A stretch of 64,000 nucleotides of DNA from Crotophaga sulcirostris. Taxonomy: Eukaryota; Chordata; Aves; Cuculiformes; Crotophagidae. Positions 59,701 to 64,000 of this stretch are shown piece by piece (position 1 is the first letter of the stretch; every line of letters begins with the position of its first letter). Below the pieces are notes generated by a model. The model had not been told where the DNA came from and ran no database searches. It saw only the letters and a program-made list of their open reading frames with translations. The DNA lies in the NCBI GenBank assembly GCA_013397455.1, contig VYZB01000939.1, positions 82,373 to 146,372 of the forward strand. Direction: 5' to 3'. The position numbers and the translations under genes were made by a program.

Positions 59701-60954
59701 AAATGACAAAATCACTGTTCTCTGATGGGACTATTTGCTGTTTTAAGTAGCCTGTGCTTTCCTTCCTTGAGACGTGGTTTCTTGAGGCTATTTTGAGCAT
59801 TTTCATCAACCAGCATAAAATTCTTCTGCTTAGTTCTGCTCTTCACAGGCTATGACAGTGCAGCTGCCAGGGCTTGTGAGCTGTCTTGTCTCCATGCTGA
59901 AGCCTTTTCTTCTCTAAAGGCTTGTTAAAGTCTCTGTATTTTGATTCTACAGGCAAAGCTCCCCCAAACCTACCCCAGGGTGTACAACCTTTGTTGCATA
60001 ACCAGTATATTGTGGGACCTGGAGGACTTCTGCCTGCCTACCCCGTAAGCAATTTAATTGTTCCTGTCCTTGATTGCTAAAGCCTTGGTGCAGGTGACCC
60101 CTCCAGACCTGCTGCTGTCTATGTCAAGGCATTTCTGTTGGCACATGTTGCACCTGGAATTCAGTTCCAAATGCTGAATAATATACAAAATACATTGAGT
60201 GGAGATTTAAAGTTGATAGTAAACTGCAGAACTGTTGGTGTAGGCCTGGTTTTGCTTCTGTTGAAGCTAAACATGCATGTTGCTATGGCTTCGGTGGCAT
60301 CAGCTTTTAGGCCCTTCGAGTAAAATCAGATTCGTTCAGATTTGTGTTACTGTAGTTAGTGCTGAAATGTGCCATGTGTCCTGTGTGTCATACTTTGAAG
60401 GACTGCACATAGCTTTTTGATGACTGACATCGGTCAACATGGATTTGGTTATGGTTTTTGAATCAGAAACTTTGTGATCATCTTTCTGTATCACACTGAG
60501 TGAGAGGGGGTACCTTAGGTGGCTTTGTAGTCTGGTCAACAAATCTTAAGTCCTGCAGTCAGAGTAGATTGCGGCGAAGGCAGCTGTTGCTGTTACTCCT
60601 GAATTCAAATGTCCTGTAGGTTTTTCAGAAAGTGATGAATGGCGCATCTGTCAAAACAGTATTGAAGATAGGACAGTCAAACTCTCCTCAAGAGGACTGC
60701 TGTCACCAAGAAACAACACCAGAGTGACAAACCATTTAAAGCTTAACCTTATGAGCCTTAAAATGCTATGGTGTACCATGATGGCACAATGTGTCGTATA
60801 GCTGTACACCTTTAAAAGAGACTGAGCCTCAGTTAAACTCAGTTTAAAGCTCCCAATTGGAGAAAAGTGTTATAATGATTTTGTATTTTTGTCTGTCGTT
60901 AAGCAGATTTATGGTTATGATGAACTGCAGATGCTTCAATCCAGGCTACCAATG
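11635..60954 (+). CDS. UBAP2: UBAP2 (ubiquitin-associated protein 2), 20 coding exons, 3' part beyond window
   Basis: Joined coding exons: 11635-11733, 17477-17554, 19183-19293, 23032-23185, 24910-24987, 31209-31263, 32358-32461, 38596-38648, 43577-43644, 45327-45516, 46181-46394, 47776-48050, 49342-49514, 50617-50824, 51993-52032, 54494-54677, 57149-57215, 58500-58695, 59953-60044, 60907-60954. They total 2487 nt (829 codons), frame-consistent, with AG acceptors and GT donors throughout. Family knowledge: UBAP2 and its paralogue UBAP2L are cytoplasmic/nuclear RNA-associated proteins with a UBA domain and RGG motifs, linked to stress granules and to ubiquitin-dependent turnover of stalled RNA polymerase II. 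Visible order: UBA about residues 49-93, RG/RGG-rich about 120-185, then low-complexity Ser/Thr/Pro/Gln with conserved islands such as [12 protein letters not shown] and [13 protein letters not shown] call UBAP2 rather than UBAP2L because of the PQKQVVQ linker before the UBA and the LMEVTGK...CIVALHD and AINILLEG wording, which match UBAP2 as I recall it. The C-terminus lies beyond the window. Confidence 0.96.
12598..12628. repeat. Poly-T tract
   Basis: A run of T broken by two C residues, about 30 nt, directly before the degenerate CR1 region. Confidence 0.9.
12700..13120 (+). repeat. Degenerate CR1 LINE fragment
   Basis: Sense-strand CR1 order is recognisable: 'ggctgaggggctggagcaca', 'tgttcagcccta', 'agatacctcatgaaagga' and 'ccaaactattctcagagatg', followed by 'ggtcgctctgagaatccttg'. 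It is much more diverged than the copy at 638-1103 and probably an older insertion. Boundaries are approximate; a poly-T tract lies just upstream. Confidence 0.7.
13687..13720. repeat. 12-bp tandem repeat inside the mariner
   Basis: About 2.8 copies of tttattaatcaa between the left inverted repeat and the end of the transposase remnant. A local slippage expansion. Confidence 0.8.
13740..14439 (-). pseudogene. Mariner transposase pseudogene (Hsmar1/SETMAR-like)
   Basis: On the minus strand, starting near 14439: [10 protein letters not shown] (N-terminus) jumps directly to a [13 protein letters not shown] block, so about 70 codons containing most of the helix-turn-helix DNA-binding region are missing. 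Next come [11 protein letters not shown], a [19 protein letters not shown] block, LILLPDNT (second catalytic Asp) and SPDLSPTDY (third Asp of the DD34D triad), then [11 protein letters not shown]. Several in-frame stops occur (after DKMR and around DNT), so it cannot make an active enzyme. Confidence 0.88.
15184..16330 (-). other. Protein-like trace of unknown origin (possible old retrocopy)
   Basis: The minus strand contains several amino-acid stretches with protein-like composition in shifting frames: [15 protein letters not shown], then [39 protein letters not shown] and [20 protein letters not shown]. They are interrupted by stops and frame changes and by the CR1 fragment. I do not recognise the family. 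It could be a decayed processed pseudogene or ERV internal sequence, or coincidental open frames. No poly(A)-like end was identified. Confidence 0.25.
15919..15992 (-). repeat. CR1 3'-end fragment
   Basis: Reads tagaatggtttaggttggaa then gggactttaaacatgatctt and ttccaacgcctctgccatgg, the reverse complement of the CR1 3' terminus. About 75 bp, 5'-truncated as CR1 usually is. It sits inside the unidentified protein-like trace. Confidence 0.8.
16490..17157. mobile_element. Avian GC-rich LTR (solo, internally deleted copy)
   Basis: Begins tgtggtgggttgaccctgac and ends ttgcaaacacagtaca (TG...CA-type termini). The inside has imperfect tandem modules such as 'cctgctccagcatgagct', 'ggtcacagcctcctttgggc' and 'aacctccatgggctgcaggg'. 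It is collinear with the copy at 61942-63034 but lacks about 430 bp near its left end. No clear target duplication is visible. No viral coding sequence is present; the open frames over it are repeat translations. Orientation not determined. Confidence 0.82.
17477..17554 (+). CDS. UBAP2: UBAP2 coding exon 2 (start of UBA domain)
   Basis: The acceptor is gttttttcag and the donor caa|gtatgt, phase 0 at both ends, 26 codons (residues 34-59). The peptide [17 protein letters not shown] then FEDQVKQ is highly conserved in UBAP2/UBAP2L and leads into helix 1 of the UBA domain. An LTR and a mariner element occupy the intron just upstream. Confidence 0.96.
17555..19182 (+). other. UBAP2 intron 2-3
   Basis: Phase 0 intron of 1.6 kb inside the UBA domain. 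No repeats or RNA genes recognised. Confidence 0.9.
19183..19293 (+). CDS. UBAP2: UBAP2 coding exon 3 (core of UBA domain)
   Basis: The acceptor is tttactgccag and the donor acg|gtaagg, phase 0 at both ends, 37 codons (residues 60-96). It encodes [18 protein letters not shown] followed by [13 protein letters not shown], the core of the UBA fold: the first ubiquitin-contacting helix and loop, then the helix ending INILLEG. UBA domains bind mono- or polyubiquitin. Conservation with the mammalian protein is nearly complete, the strongest evidence for the gene call. Confidence 0.97.
19294..23031 (+). other. UBAP2 intron 3-4
   Basis: Phase 0 intron of 3.7 kb. The only notable feature is the C16 tract at 20075-20090. 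Confidence 0.9.
20075..20090. repeat. Poly-C tract
   Basis: Sixteen consecutive C residues in intron 3-4. A mononucleotide microsatellite; the exact length may be affected by sequencing. Confidence 0.9.
23032..23185 (+). CDS. UBAP2: UBAP2 coding exon 4 (charged region and first RGG motifs)
   Basis: The acceptor is acccaaatag and the donor gaaa|gtaagt, 51 codons plus 1 nt (residues 97-148). It begins [12 protein letters not shown], as expected after the UBA domain, runs through an Arg/Glu-rich stretch and ends in [11 protein letters not shown], an RGG-type segment that in this family binds RNA and can be arginine-methylated. It exits at phase 1. An open reading frame in another register crosses the exon; only this register joins the neighbouring exons. 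Confidence 0.95.
23186..24909 (+). other. UBAP2 intron 4-5
   Basis: Phase 1 intron of 1.7 kb with a poly-T tract and the adjacent 11-bp hairpin at 24360-24389. Nothing else recognised. Confidence 0.9.
24360..24389. repeat. Short perfect inverted repeat (hairpin)
   Basis: Arms aggaagcagcc (24360-24370) and ggctgcttcct (24379-24389) with an 8-nt loop: an 11-bp perfect stem, directly after a 15-nt poly-T tract (24337-24351). Intronic; no function assigned. Confidence 0.8.
24910..24987 (+). CDS. UBAP2: UBAP2 coding exon 5 (RG-rich)
   Basis: The acceptor is tctccccacag and the donor aga g|gtgagg; 78 nt, entering and leaving at phase 1. After the split Ile codon it reads [19 protein letters not shown] then GRGRG, matching the mammalian EENG...KPSDRGKR segment. 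It continues the RG-rich RNA-binding stretch (residues 148-173). Confidence 0.94.
24988..31208 (+). other. UBAP2 intron 5-6
   Basis: Phase 1 intron, the longest complete one (6.2 kb). No recognisable repeats or genes. A 134-codon open frame at 25173-25577 has no known domain and starts inside the intron; treated as chance. Confidence 0.88.
31209..31263 (+). CDS. UBAP2: UBAP2 coding exon 6 (RGRGRG segment)
   Basis: A short 55-nt exon after a 6.2 kb intron. The acceptor is ttctctcctag and the donor gg|gtaaga. It encodes [18 protein letters not shown], near-identical to the end of the mammalian RG region. It enters at phase 1 and exits at phase 2. Confidence 0.93.
31264..32357 (+). other. UBAP2 intron 6-7
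   Basis: Phase 2 intron of 1.1 kb. Nothing recognised. Confidence 0.9.
32358..32461 (+). CDS. UBAP2: UBAP2 coding exon 7
   Basis: The acceptor is aaactctag and the donor act g|gtaaga; 104 nt, phase 2 in, phase 1 out (residues 192-227). It opens with [11 protein letters not shown], conserved in the family, and ends [13 protein letters not shown]. In the human protein as I recall it, an extra segment of about 22 residues follows before the AWKNSVEEW motif; here exon 8 joins directly in frame. Confidence 0.93.
32462..38595 (+). other. UBAP2 intron 7-8
   Basis: Phase 1 intron of 6.1 kb with a possible ancient CR1 remnant near 36620-36930. This is where the extra exon of human UBAP2 (about 22 codons, also phase 1) would lie; I could not find it by eye. 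Confidence 0.85.
36620..36930 (+). repeat. Possible ancient CR1 remnant
   Basis: Contains gcaaagaagagcagtgaaat followed, after a gap, by aaatgtttaaactgaatgtc and a 'caggttcagtctcccaaagg' / 'tggtggggag' segment, reminiscent of the 'aggctgcccagggaggtggtgga' region of CR1 3' ends. Too diverged to be sure. Confidence 0.35.
38596..38648 (+). CDS. UBAP2: UBAP2 coding exon 8 (AWKNSVEEW motif)
   Basis: The acceptor is attacaatag and the donor gat|gtaagt; 53 nt, phase 1 in, phase 0 out. It encodes [17 protein letters not shown], a Trp/acid-rich motif with one substitution pattern (A, N) relative to the human form I recall. The strong conservation within otherwise variable sequence points to an interaction motif; its partner cannot be told from the sequence. 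Confidence 0.95.
38649..43576 (+). other. UBAP2 intron 8-9
   Basis: Phase 0 intron of 4.9 kb with an ancient CR1 fragment around 40300-40660. Nothing else recognised. Confidence 0.9.
40300..40660 (+). repeat. Ancient CR1 LINE fragment (ORF2 region)
   Basis: Sense-strand CR1 landmarks of an older family are visible: tctttatcaatgatttggaa, tagaatcactgatgaataaa, gcagaggaatctggacc, and later tgatgctgtggcagaaaaaa. These match, with many changes, the segment of CR1 upstream of its 3' UTR. Boundaries are approximate. Confidence 0.65.
43577..43644 (+). CDS. UBAP2: UBAP2 coding exon 9
   Basis: The acceptor is tctttttcag and the donor ag|gtaagc; 68 nt, phase 0 in, phase 2 out. It encodes [18 protein letters not shown] then TPGRS across the junction, matching the mammalian segment SETKVFTASSAPAEN. 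Confidence 0.94.
43645..45326 (+). other. UBAP2 intron 9-10
   Basis: Phase 2 intron of 1.7 kb with a T-rich stretch near 44482-44522. Nothing else recognised. Confidence 0.9.
45327..45516 (+). CDS. UBAP2: UBAP2 coding exon 10
   Basis: The acceptor is ttttcttgcag and the donor ctg|gtaaaa; 190 nt, phase 2 in, phase 0 out (residues 267-330). It encodes [14 protein letters not shown], then the conserved island [12 protein letters not shown] and a Ser/Gly-rich tail ending YSPQSL. The [11 protein letters not shown] wording is diagnostic of the UBAP2 family. Confidence 0.96.
45517..46180 (+). other. UBAP2 intron 10-11
   Basis: Phase 0 intron of 664 bp, the shortest here. Nothing recognised. Confidence 0.9.
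46181..46394 (+). CDS. UBAP2: UBAP2 coding exon 11
   Basis: The acceptor is tcttatggtag behind a pyrimidine-rich tract, and the donor is ttt g|gtaagt; 214 nt, phase 0 in, phase 1 out. It begins [20 protein letters not shown], where the mammalian protein has a Gly/Ala/Pro version. The conserved [15 protein letters not shown] follows, then an Asn/Ser/Thr homopolymeric run and SSWDLKPP. The first 20 residues are the least conserved part of this exon. Confidence 0.95.
46395..47775 (+). other. UBAP2 intron 11-12
   Basis: Phase 1 intron of 1.4 kb. Nothing recognised. Confidence 0.9.
47776..48050 (+). CDS. UBAP2: UBAP2 coding exon 12
   Basis: The largest exon here (275 nt). The acceptor is cgctgcccag and the donor aag|gtgggt; phase 1 in, phase 0 out (residues 402-493). 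It encodes [13 protein letters not shown], a Gln-rich run, [19 protein letters not shown] and a basic end with [12 protein letters not shown]. The PPPGLES motif matches mammalian UBAP2. Confidence 0.96.
48100..48678 (+). repeat. CR1 LINE 3' fragment
   Basis: Sense-strand CR1: 'gtggccagcaggagcagg', 'attgaggtgctggagcatgt', 'tctggagcacaggggttatg', 'gaactggggttgtttagact', 'ctacaactgtcggaaagaag', 'ccagggaggtggtggattct', ending with 'ttccatgattctaatcta', a terminal CR1 tail. Less diverged than the other + strand copies. It starts only about 50 bp after exon 12. Confidence 0.93.
48835..49017 (+). repeat. Second CR1 3'-end fragment in the same intron
   Basis: Sense-strand CR1 3' end: 'aggcactggaacggctgccc', 'tgagtcaccatccctggagg', 'tctcaaaggtcttttccagc', ending 'gatgattctatga'. 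A separate truncated insertion from the copy 160 bp upstream, since both contain the same part of the element. Confidence 0.9.
49342..49514 (+). CDS. UBAP2: UBAP2 coding exon 13 ([12 protein letters not shown] core)
   Basis: The acceptor is cttctttaag and the donor aa|gtatgt; 173 nt, phase 0 in, phase 2 out (residues 494-551). It encodes [18 protein letters not shown] then [12 protein letters not shown], the best-conserved block of the C-terminal half. It probably corresponds to the short UBAP2/Lingerer Pfam domain (formerly DUF3697); that link is from memory. The end NNSLYSKSV continues into exon 14. Confidence 0.96.
49515..50616 (+). other. UBAP2 intron 13-14
   Basis: Phase 2 intron of 1.1 kb. 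Nothing recognised. Confidence 0.9.
50617..50824 (+). CDS. UBAP2: UBAP2 coding exon 14
   Basis: The acceptor is actttttccag and the donor acg|gtgagt; 208 nt, phase 2 in, phase 0 out. It encodes [20 protein letters not shown], a Ser/Thr-rich run, and [16 protein letters not shown], which matches the mammalian SSYDQSSVHNR motif. Confidence 0.96.
50825..51992 (+). other. UBAP2 intron 14-15
   Basis: Phase 0 intron of 1.2 kb with a T-run near 51250. Nothing else recognised. Confidence 0.9.
51993..52032 (+). CDS. UBAP2: UBAP2 coding exon 15 (micro-exon)
   Basis: A 40-nt exon with acceptor ctttgtttacag and donor gac a|gtaagt. It encodes [13 protein letters not shown], corresponding to the mammalian NGHGGGRSQQTLD. 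Phase 0 in, phase 1 out. It is recognisable only by homology and frame. Confidence 0.92.
52033..54493 (+). other. UBAP2 intron 15-16
   Basis: Phase 1 intron of 2.5 kb. The longest minus-strand open frame of the window (165 codons, 52353-52850) lies here. Its translation shows no recognisable domain or signal, so I do not call it a gene. Confidence 0.88.
54494..54677 (+). CDS. UBAP2: UBAP2 coding exon 16 (Pro/Ser-rich)
   Basis: The acceptor is ttgttgcag and the donor ag|gtacag; 184 nt, phase 1 in, phase 2 out. It encodes a Pro/Ser/Leu-rich segment with [10 protein letters not shown] and SSLSQLS. Conservation is low, as expected here. An open frame in another register crosses the exon, but only the register used here joins exons 15 and 17. 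Confidence 0.9.
54678..57148 (+). other. UBAP2 intron 16-17
   Basis: Phase 2 intron of 2.5 kb; the palindrome-rich repeat occupies 56900-57087 near its 3' end. Otherwise nothing recognised. Confidence 0.9.
56900..57087. repeat. Palindrome-rich tandem/inverted repeat
   Basis: The left arm 56900-56926 (agtaggatgttagttaaagg...) is an inverted copy of 56973-56996 (attttctttaactaatatcc...), and 57028-57050 is a further direct copy of the latter. Between and after them lie three TG/CA palindromes: 56935-56961 (agggtgt...acaccct), 57006-57017 (tgtgtatacaca) and 57062-57087 (26 nt, perfect). The unit spacing of about 57-71 bp suggests a small tandem array or a decayed MITE. Confidence 0.75.
57149..57215 (+). 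CDS. UBAP2: UBAP2 coding exon 17
   Basis: The acceptor is tttttttctag and the donor gca|gtaagt; 67 nt, phase 2 in, phase 0 out. It encodes [19 protein letters not shown] then TSHA, matching the mammalian [11 protein letters not shown] motif. A palindrome-rich tandem repeat ends about 60 nt upstream. Confidence 0.93.
57216..58499 (+). other. UBAP2 intron 17-18
   Basis: Phase 0 intron of 1.3 kb holding the weak C/D-box-like candidate near its 5' end. Nothing else recognised. Confidence 0.9.
57255..57320 (+). ncRNA. Candidate intronic C/D-box-like RNA (weak)
   Basis: Forty nt into intron 17-18 lies a C-box match atgatga (57264-57270). CTGA D-box matches follow at 57304-57307 and 57312-57315, with a small ctcag/ctgag hairpin between. 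The size (55-65 nt) and intronic sense position suit a snoRNA, and mammalian UBAP2 introns host SNORD121A/B (from memory). Against it: I find no convincing terminal stem next to the C and D boxes, and the motifs are short enough to occur by chance. Confidence 0.18.
58500..58695 (+). CDS. UBAP2: UBAP2 coding exon 18 (Ser/Thr-rich)
   Basis: The acceptor is cctttctag and the donor tca g|gttggc, which keeps GT but departs from the usual GTRAGT. 196 nt, phase 0 in, phase 1 out. It encodes [19 protein letters not shown], a long Ser/Thr run, [12 protein letters not shown] and [10 protein letters not shown], in line with mammalian UBAP2. Confidence 0.93.
58696..59952 (+). other. UBAP2 intron 18-19
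   Basis: Phase 1 intron of 1.3 kb with an atypical 5' splice site (gttggc). Nothing else recognised. Confidence 0.9.
59953..60044 (+). CDS. UBAP2: UBAP2 coding exon 19
   Basis: The acceptor is tgattctacag and the donor ccc|gtaagc; 92 nt, phase 1 in, phase 0 out. It encodes [18 protein letters not shown] and [10 protein letters not shown], a strongly conserved block in UBAP2 and UBAP2L. Confidence 0.96.
60045..60906 (+). other. UBAP2 intron 19-20
   Basis: Phase 0 intron of 862 bp. Nothing recognised. Confidence 0.9.
60907..60954 (+). CDS. UBAP2: UBAP2 coding exon 20 (last in window)
   Basis: The acceptor is gttaagcag and the donor atg|gtaagt; 48 nt, phase 0 at both ends. It encodes [16 protein letters not shown], conserved in the family. 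The next expected motif (DYYGIPF) is not in the window, so the gene continues beyond 64000. Confidence 0.96.
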
Positions 60955-61276
60955 GTAAGTAAACTGCTTGGTTTATTTAATTTTAAACAAGTTGTCTTCA
61001 GTGTTTGTGCAACACAAAATGGTCCATGTAATCGTAATTTAGACCTTGTCCTTATGCTCTATATTCTGTTTTTTTAGAAGTCCAGTTTTGGACTTTGAAC
61101 TTGGAACAGTTTCTCTAGATAATGTAAAATGATATAGATAAACTGTTGCATCGTGCATTCTTCCATCTGCAACTTCTGTAAATAGAAGCAAGTGTGCTCT
61201 GTGCTTTTGAGTGGAGAAATTAATTGTTGTAGCAACAGTATGACATGTTGTCAGATCTAGTTGAAATCAGAGCATG

Positions 61277-61297
61277 TTTTTTTTTTTTTTTTTTTTT
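61277..61297. repeat. Poly-T tract
   Basis: Twenty-one consecutive T residues in the intron after exon 20. A mononucleotide microsatellite. Confidence 0.9.
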
Positions 61298-61941
61298 GCC
61301 AAGAGGTAGGGCTGAAGGTAGAGTACACAAATGGGCAGCCAGTTCGTGCATCTGACAGGTTTTGGAGATGGAGGTCTTTGAATATGGCAACAAATGCAGG
61401 TGAGCTGCAGGAAGGAAAGTTTATGCACTTCCTTACCTGGATGCATGTTAATGACCTGTGAGAGACACTGAGGTATCAGACAGAATCACAAAGACCCTCA
61501 TCCTAGGTTGCAGAATGGTAAAGATTTTTGTTTTCAGAAAACTAGCTTAATGATCCTGGGGAGGAAGTGTGGTAGTATGTAACAGAAAAGTCACAGGATC
61601 GAGTGATGCAGAGTATCCATAGAGACAGAAATGGAGCAGTGATCTGGAAAGAAATGTCACTACTTGAATGCCATAATTAAAGGTCCAAGTCAGTTCTAGG
61701 TCATCCATGTGGATTCTGGGGACAGCCAGAGTCAAGGGTGAGTACAGGGATGTCCCACACAAAACCCTATACAGCTGCACATCCTGAATTAAAAAACATA
61801 AAGCTGAACACATTAGTAAAGATTTTAACTTGCTGATGAGGGCCTGACCTTGGAATAATTGTCATCCGAAGTGAAGGGGATTATTTTCAGAGCAGCAAAA
61901 AGACTTAAGTATTTGCAGTTCTTGGGCCAGAAGAGATATGG

Positions 61942-63034
61942 TGTGTTGCGTTGACCCTGACTGGATACCAAGTGTCCACCAAGCCTCTCTGTAACTCGAC
62001 CTCCTGAGCTGGACAGGAGGGAGAAAATACATTGAAAAGGTAGAGATAAGGACAGGGAAAGATGGTGCACAGATCACAATCACAGGCAAAAACTGGTTGA
62101 TTGGGGAAACCTATATTGACAATCAAATCAGAGTTCAGTAATGATAAAAAAAATCATAAAACCCCTTTACCCCACCAATCCTTTCTTCCCAGGCTCAATT
62201 TCACCCCGAAATTCTCTACCTCCTCTTACACAGTGGCACAGGGGATAAGAAATGGGTGTTGGGGCCAGATCTTTACACATAGTCTCTGCTACTCCTTCCT
62301 CTTCAAGGGGGATGACTCCTCATGCTCTTCCCTTGCTCCATGTGGGGTTCCTCGCATGGGAGACAGTCCTCTACAAACTGTTCCAGTGTGACTCCTTCCC
62401 ACAGACTGCAGTTAACCATAAACAGCTCCAATGTGGGCCTTATCCACAGGGCGCACTCCTTCAGGAACAGACTATTCTGATGTGGATACCTCACAGGGTC
62501 ACAAGTCCTGCCAGCAAATCTGGCAGCCTCCAACATGGGCTCCACTCTCCGCAGCTCCACAGGTCCTGCTAGGAGCCTACTCCAGCATGAGCTTCCCATG
62601 GGGTCACAGCCTCCTTTGGGCAACCACCTGCTCCAGCGTGGAGTTCACCATGGGCTGCAGGTGGACATATTCTCCACTGTGGACCTCCATGGGCAGCAAG
62701 GAGCAGCCTGCCGCACTGTGGCCTTCACCAGGGGTGAAGGGGTTGCTCTGGCACCTGGCGGATATGTTTCCCCTCCTTCTACCCTGACATTGGTGTCCGA
62801 AGGGTTGTTGTCTCAGATGTTCTCATTCCTCTCTCTGAGCTGCTGTTACTTTACTTATCTCAGAGGTGCTACCACCGTTGCTGATGGCCATGGCCTTGAC
62901 AGTGGCTGCTCCGTCCTGGATCTGGATGGCACAGGCTCTCTCCAACACAGGGGACACCTTTTCACAGAAACAAAACCTGCAGCCCCCCTGCCCCTGCTAC
63001 GACAACCTAGCAACCTTGCAATGCAAACAAAATA
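61942..63034. mobile_element. Avian GC-rich LTR (solo, nearly full length)
   Basis: Begins tgtgttgcgttgaccctgac and ends caatgcaaacaaaata. The flanks are gatatgg (61935-61941) and gatatcg (63035-63041), a 7-bp target duplication with one mismatch. Inside are imperfect 40-60 bp modules (e.g. 'ggtcacagcctcctttgggc' and 'tccactgtggacctccatgg') shared with 16490-17157. No internal retroviral genes lie on either side, so this looks like a solo LTR from recombination. Orientation not determined. Confidence 0.85.
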
Positions 63035-63487
63035 GATATCGCTGCATTGGTAGGAGACAAAATGTTTTCTAGGACTGCTGTTAAATGTTCATCAACTTGC
63101 ACTTTCCATGCTATCACACAACCTTGCTGTCTGTGCGGGAGTGCTTTTTCCCAAGTACTGAAGGGCTGTGCAAGGAGGAACCAGAAGCTGAGCATTATTG
63201 ATGATGTTATACATGTAGTTAAATCACATGGAGAGAAAAAAATGAAAGACTAATAATTAATCTAAAAATAACAGAGTAAAGCACAAAGAGAAAATAAACT
63301 CTTCAGCTGTCTAAGTGCAGAAGAAAATGGTTTGTTCCAAAATGTCTGTGTTGCCCTTGTGTGGTTGGTGCTGCAAGGTGTTGTGAAGCAGCACGAGAGG
63401 AGACCCGTTGTGTTAAATTTATGATGTAGCACGAGCAGCAGAGGTCAGCTTAGTTGAAGCGGTCTCTGGTGTGCTTGTCTTGCGTGG

Positions 63488-63540
63488 AATCCTGGAATGG
63501 TTTGGGTTGGGAAGAACTTCTAAAGGTCATCTGGTCTAAA
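63488..63540 (-). repeat. CR1 3'-end fragment
   Basis: Reads aatcctggaatggtttgggt then tgggaagaacttctaaaggt and catctggtc, the reverse complement of the CR1 3' terminus. Short and 5'-truncated. Confidence 0.75.
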
Positions 63541-64000
63541 CAGTGATAGCATGGTTCAAGTGAGTTGGGATGAGTGAAATGGGTGTGGTAGGGTGGTCCA
63601 GAAGGGCTGGGGCAGCATAGGGCTGTGTGGGATGATTGTTATTCTTATGGCTGATGTGGGTGACGTTGTATAGGTGTTTGAGGGAGAGGTGAGCTTCGAG
63701 TAGGATGAAACATGGTGGTTGTGAGTGTAGAAGTAGTGGTGGATGCACTTGAAGTATCTGTTCATAGAGCTGATTATAGACAAAGATACATCTGTTGAGC
63801 ACATCATATTTAACACAAGACATAATTTCTCAAAGAAGAGTGTCTGGACAAACACTTTAAAAAATGCTATTAAAAAAAACAGAGGGATATTCTCTTGAAC
63901 TTGCAAAAAATTCTGTGATGTAAAAAATTCTGCATTAGCAAAAATGAAAGTAGTTCACATTTTGCACAAGTAACTGCTTCTTGTAACACAACAAGTTCTG

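Larger units (their letters stand above)
60955..64000 (+). other. UBAP2 intron after exon 20 (continues past window)
   Basis: Phase 0 at its start. It contains a 21-nt poly-T tract, the long solo LTR (61942-63034) and a CR1 3' fragment (63488-63540). The next exon is not reached. Confidence 0.88.

Noticed and set aside
60418..60499. TGATGA ... CTGA pair in intron 19-20 as a C/D-box RNA
   Set aside because: Spacing is acceptable but the flanks do not pair and no internal D'/C' arrangement is convincing.
62303..63035. Several open frames of 100-166 codons on both strands
   Set aside because: They are translations of the GC-rich tandem modules of the LTR, not genes; equivalent frames occur in the copy at 16430-16980.
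1..64000. CRISPR arrays, operons, prophage or other bacterial systems
   Set aside because: The window is vertebrate intron/exon DNA; no regularly spaced identical repeats or clustered prokaryotic-type coding sequences are present.

Overview
The window is genomic DNA from a vertebrate, almost certainly a bird. Base composition is AT-rich with long non-coding stretches, GT...AG introns are clear, and the interspersed repeats are of avian type (several CR1 LINE fragments, one with the terminal CR1 octamer-like tail, and two copies of a GC-rich LTR). No bacterial, plasmid or phage features are present.

One gene accounts for everything I can support as coding: UBAP2 (ubiquitin-associated protein 2), read on the + strand. 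I assembled 20 coding exons by hand, from the start codon at 11635 to the last exon in the window ending at 60954. All 20 junctions keep the frame (2487 nt, 829 codons, no internal stop). The UBA domain is split over exons 2-3. An RG/RGG-rich segment lies in exons 4-6, and the rest is a long, low-complexity Ser/Thr/Pro/Gln-rich region with conserved islands. The gene is incomplete at both ends: no CpG-rich promoter or 5' non-coding first exon is visible in 1-11595, and the roughly 290 C-terminal residues expected from mammalian UBAP2 lie beyond 64000. In chicken, UBAP2 is expected on chromosome Z from its human 9p13 position. That placement is inference, not visible here.

Layout: 1-11595 is upstream non-coding DNA (probably intron 1) with one minus-strand CR1. 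11596-19293 holds exons 1-3; its 5.7 kb intron 1-2 is the most repeat-rich part, with a degenerate CR1, an internally deleted Hsmar1-like mariner with both terminal repeats, an unidentified protein-like trace and a deleted LTR copy. 23032-32461 holds the RG-rich exons. 38596-60954 holds exons 8-20 with shorter introns; two CR1 fragments sit in the 1.3 kb intron 12-13, a palindrome-rich tandem repeat lies just before exon 17, and a weak C/D-box-like intronic RNA candidate lies just after exon 17. 60955-64000 is intron with a long LTR flanked by a near-matching 7-bp duplication.

I found no previously undescribed biological system. The most useful second-look items are the Hsmar1-like mariner, the LTR pair, the intronic RNA candidate (mammalian UBAP2 hosts SNORD121 genes) and the apparent absence of one exon known from human UBAP2.
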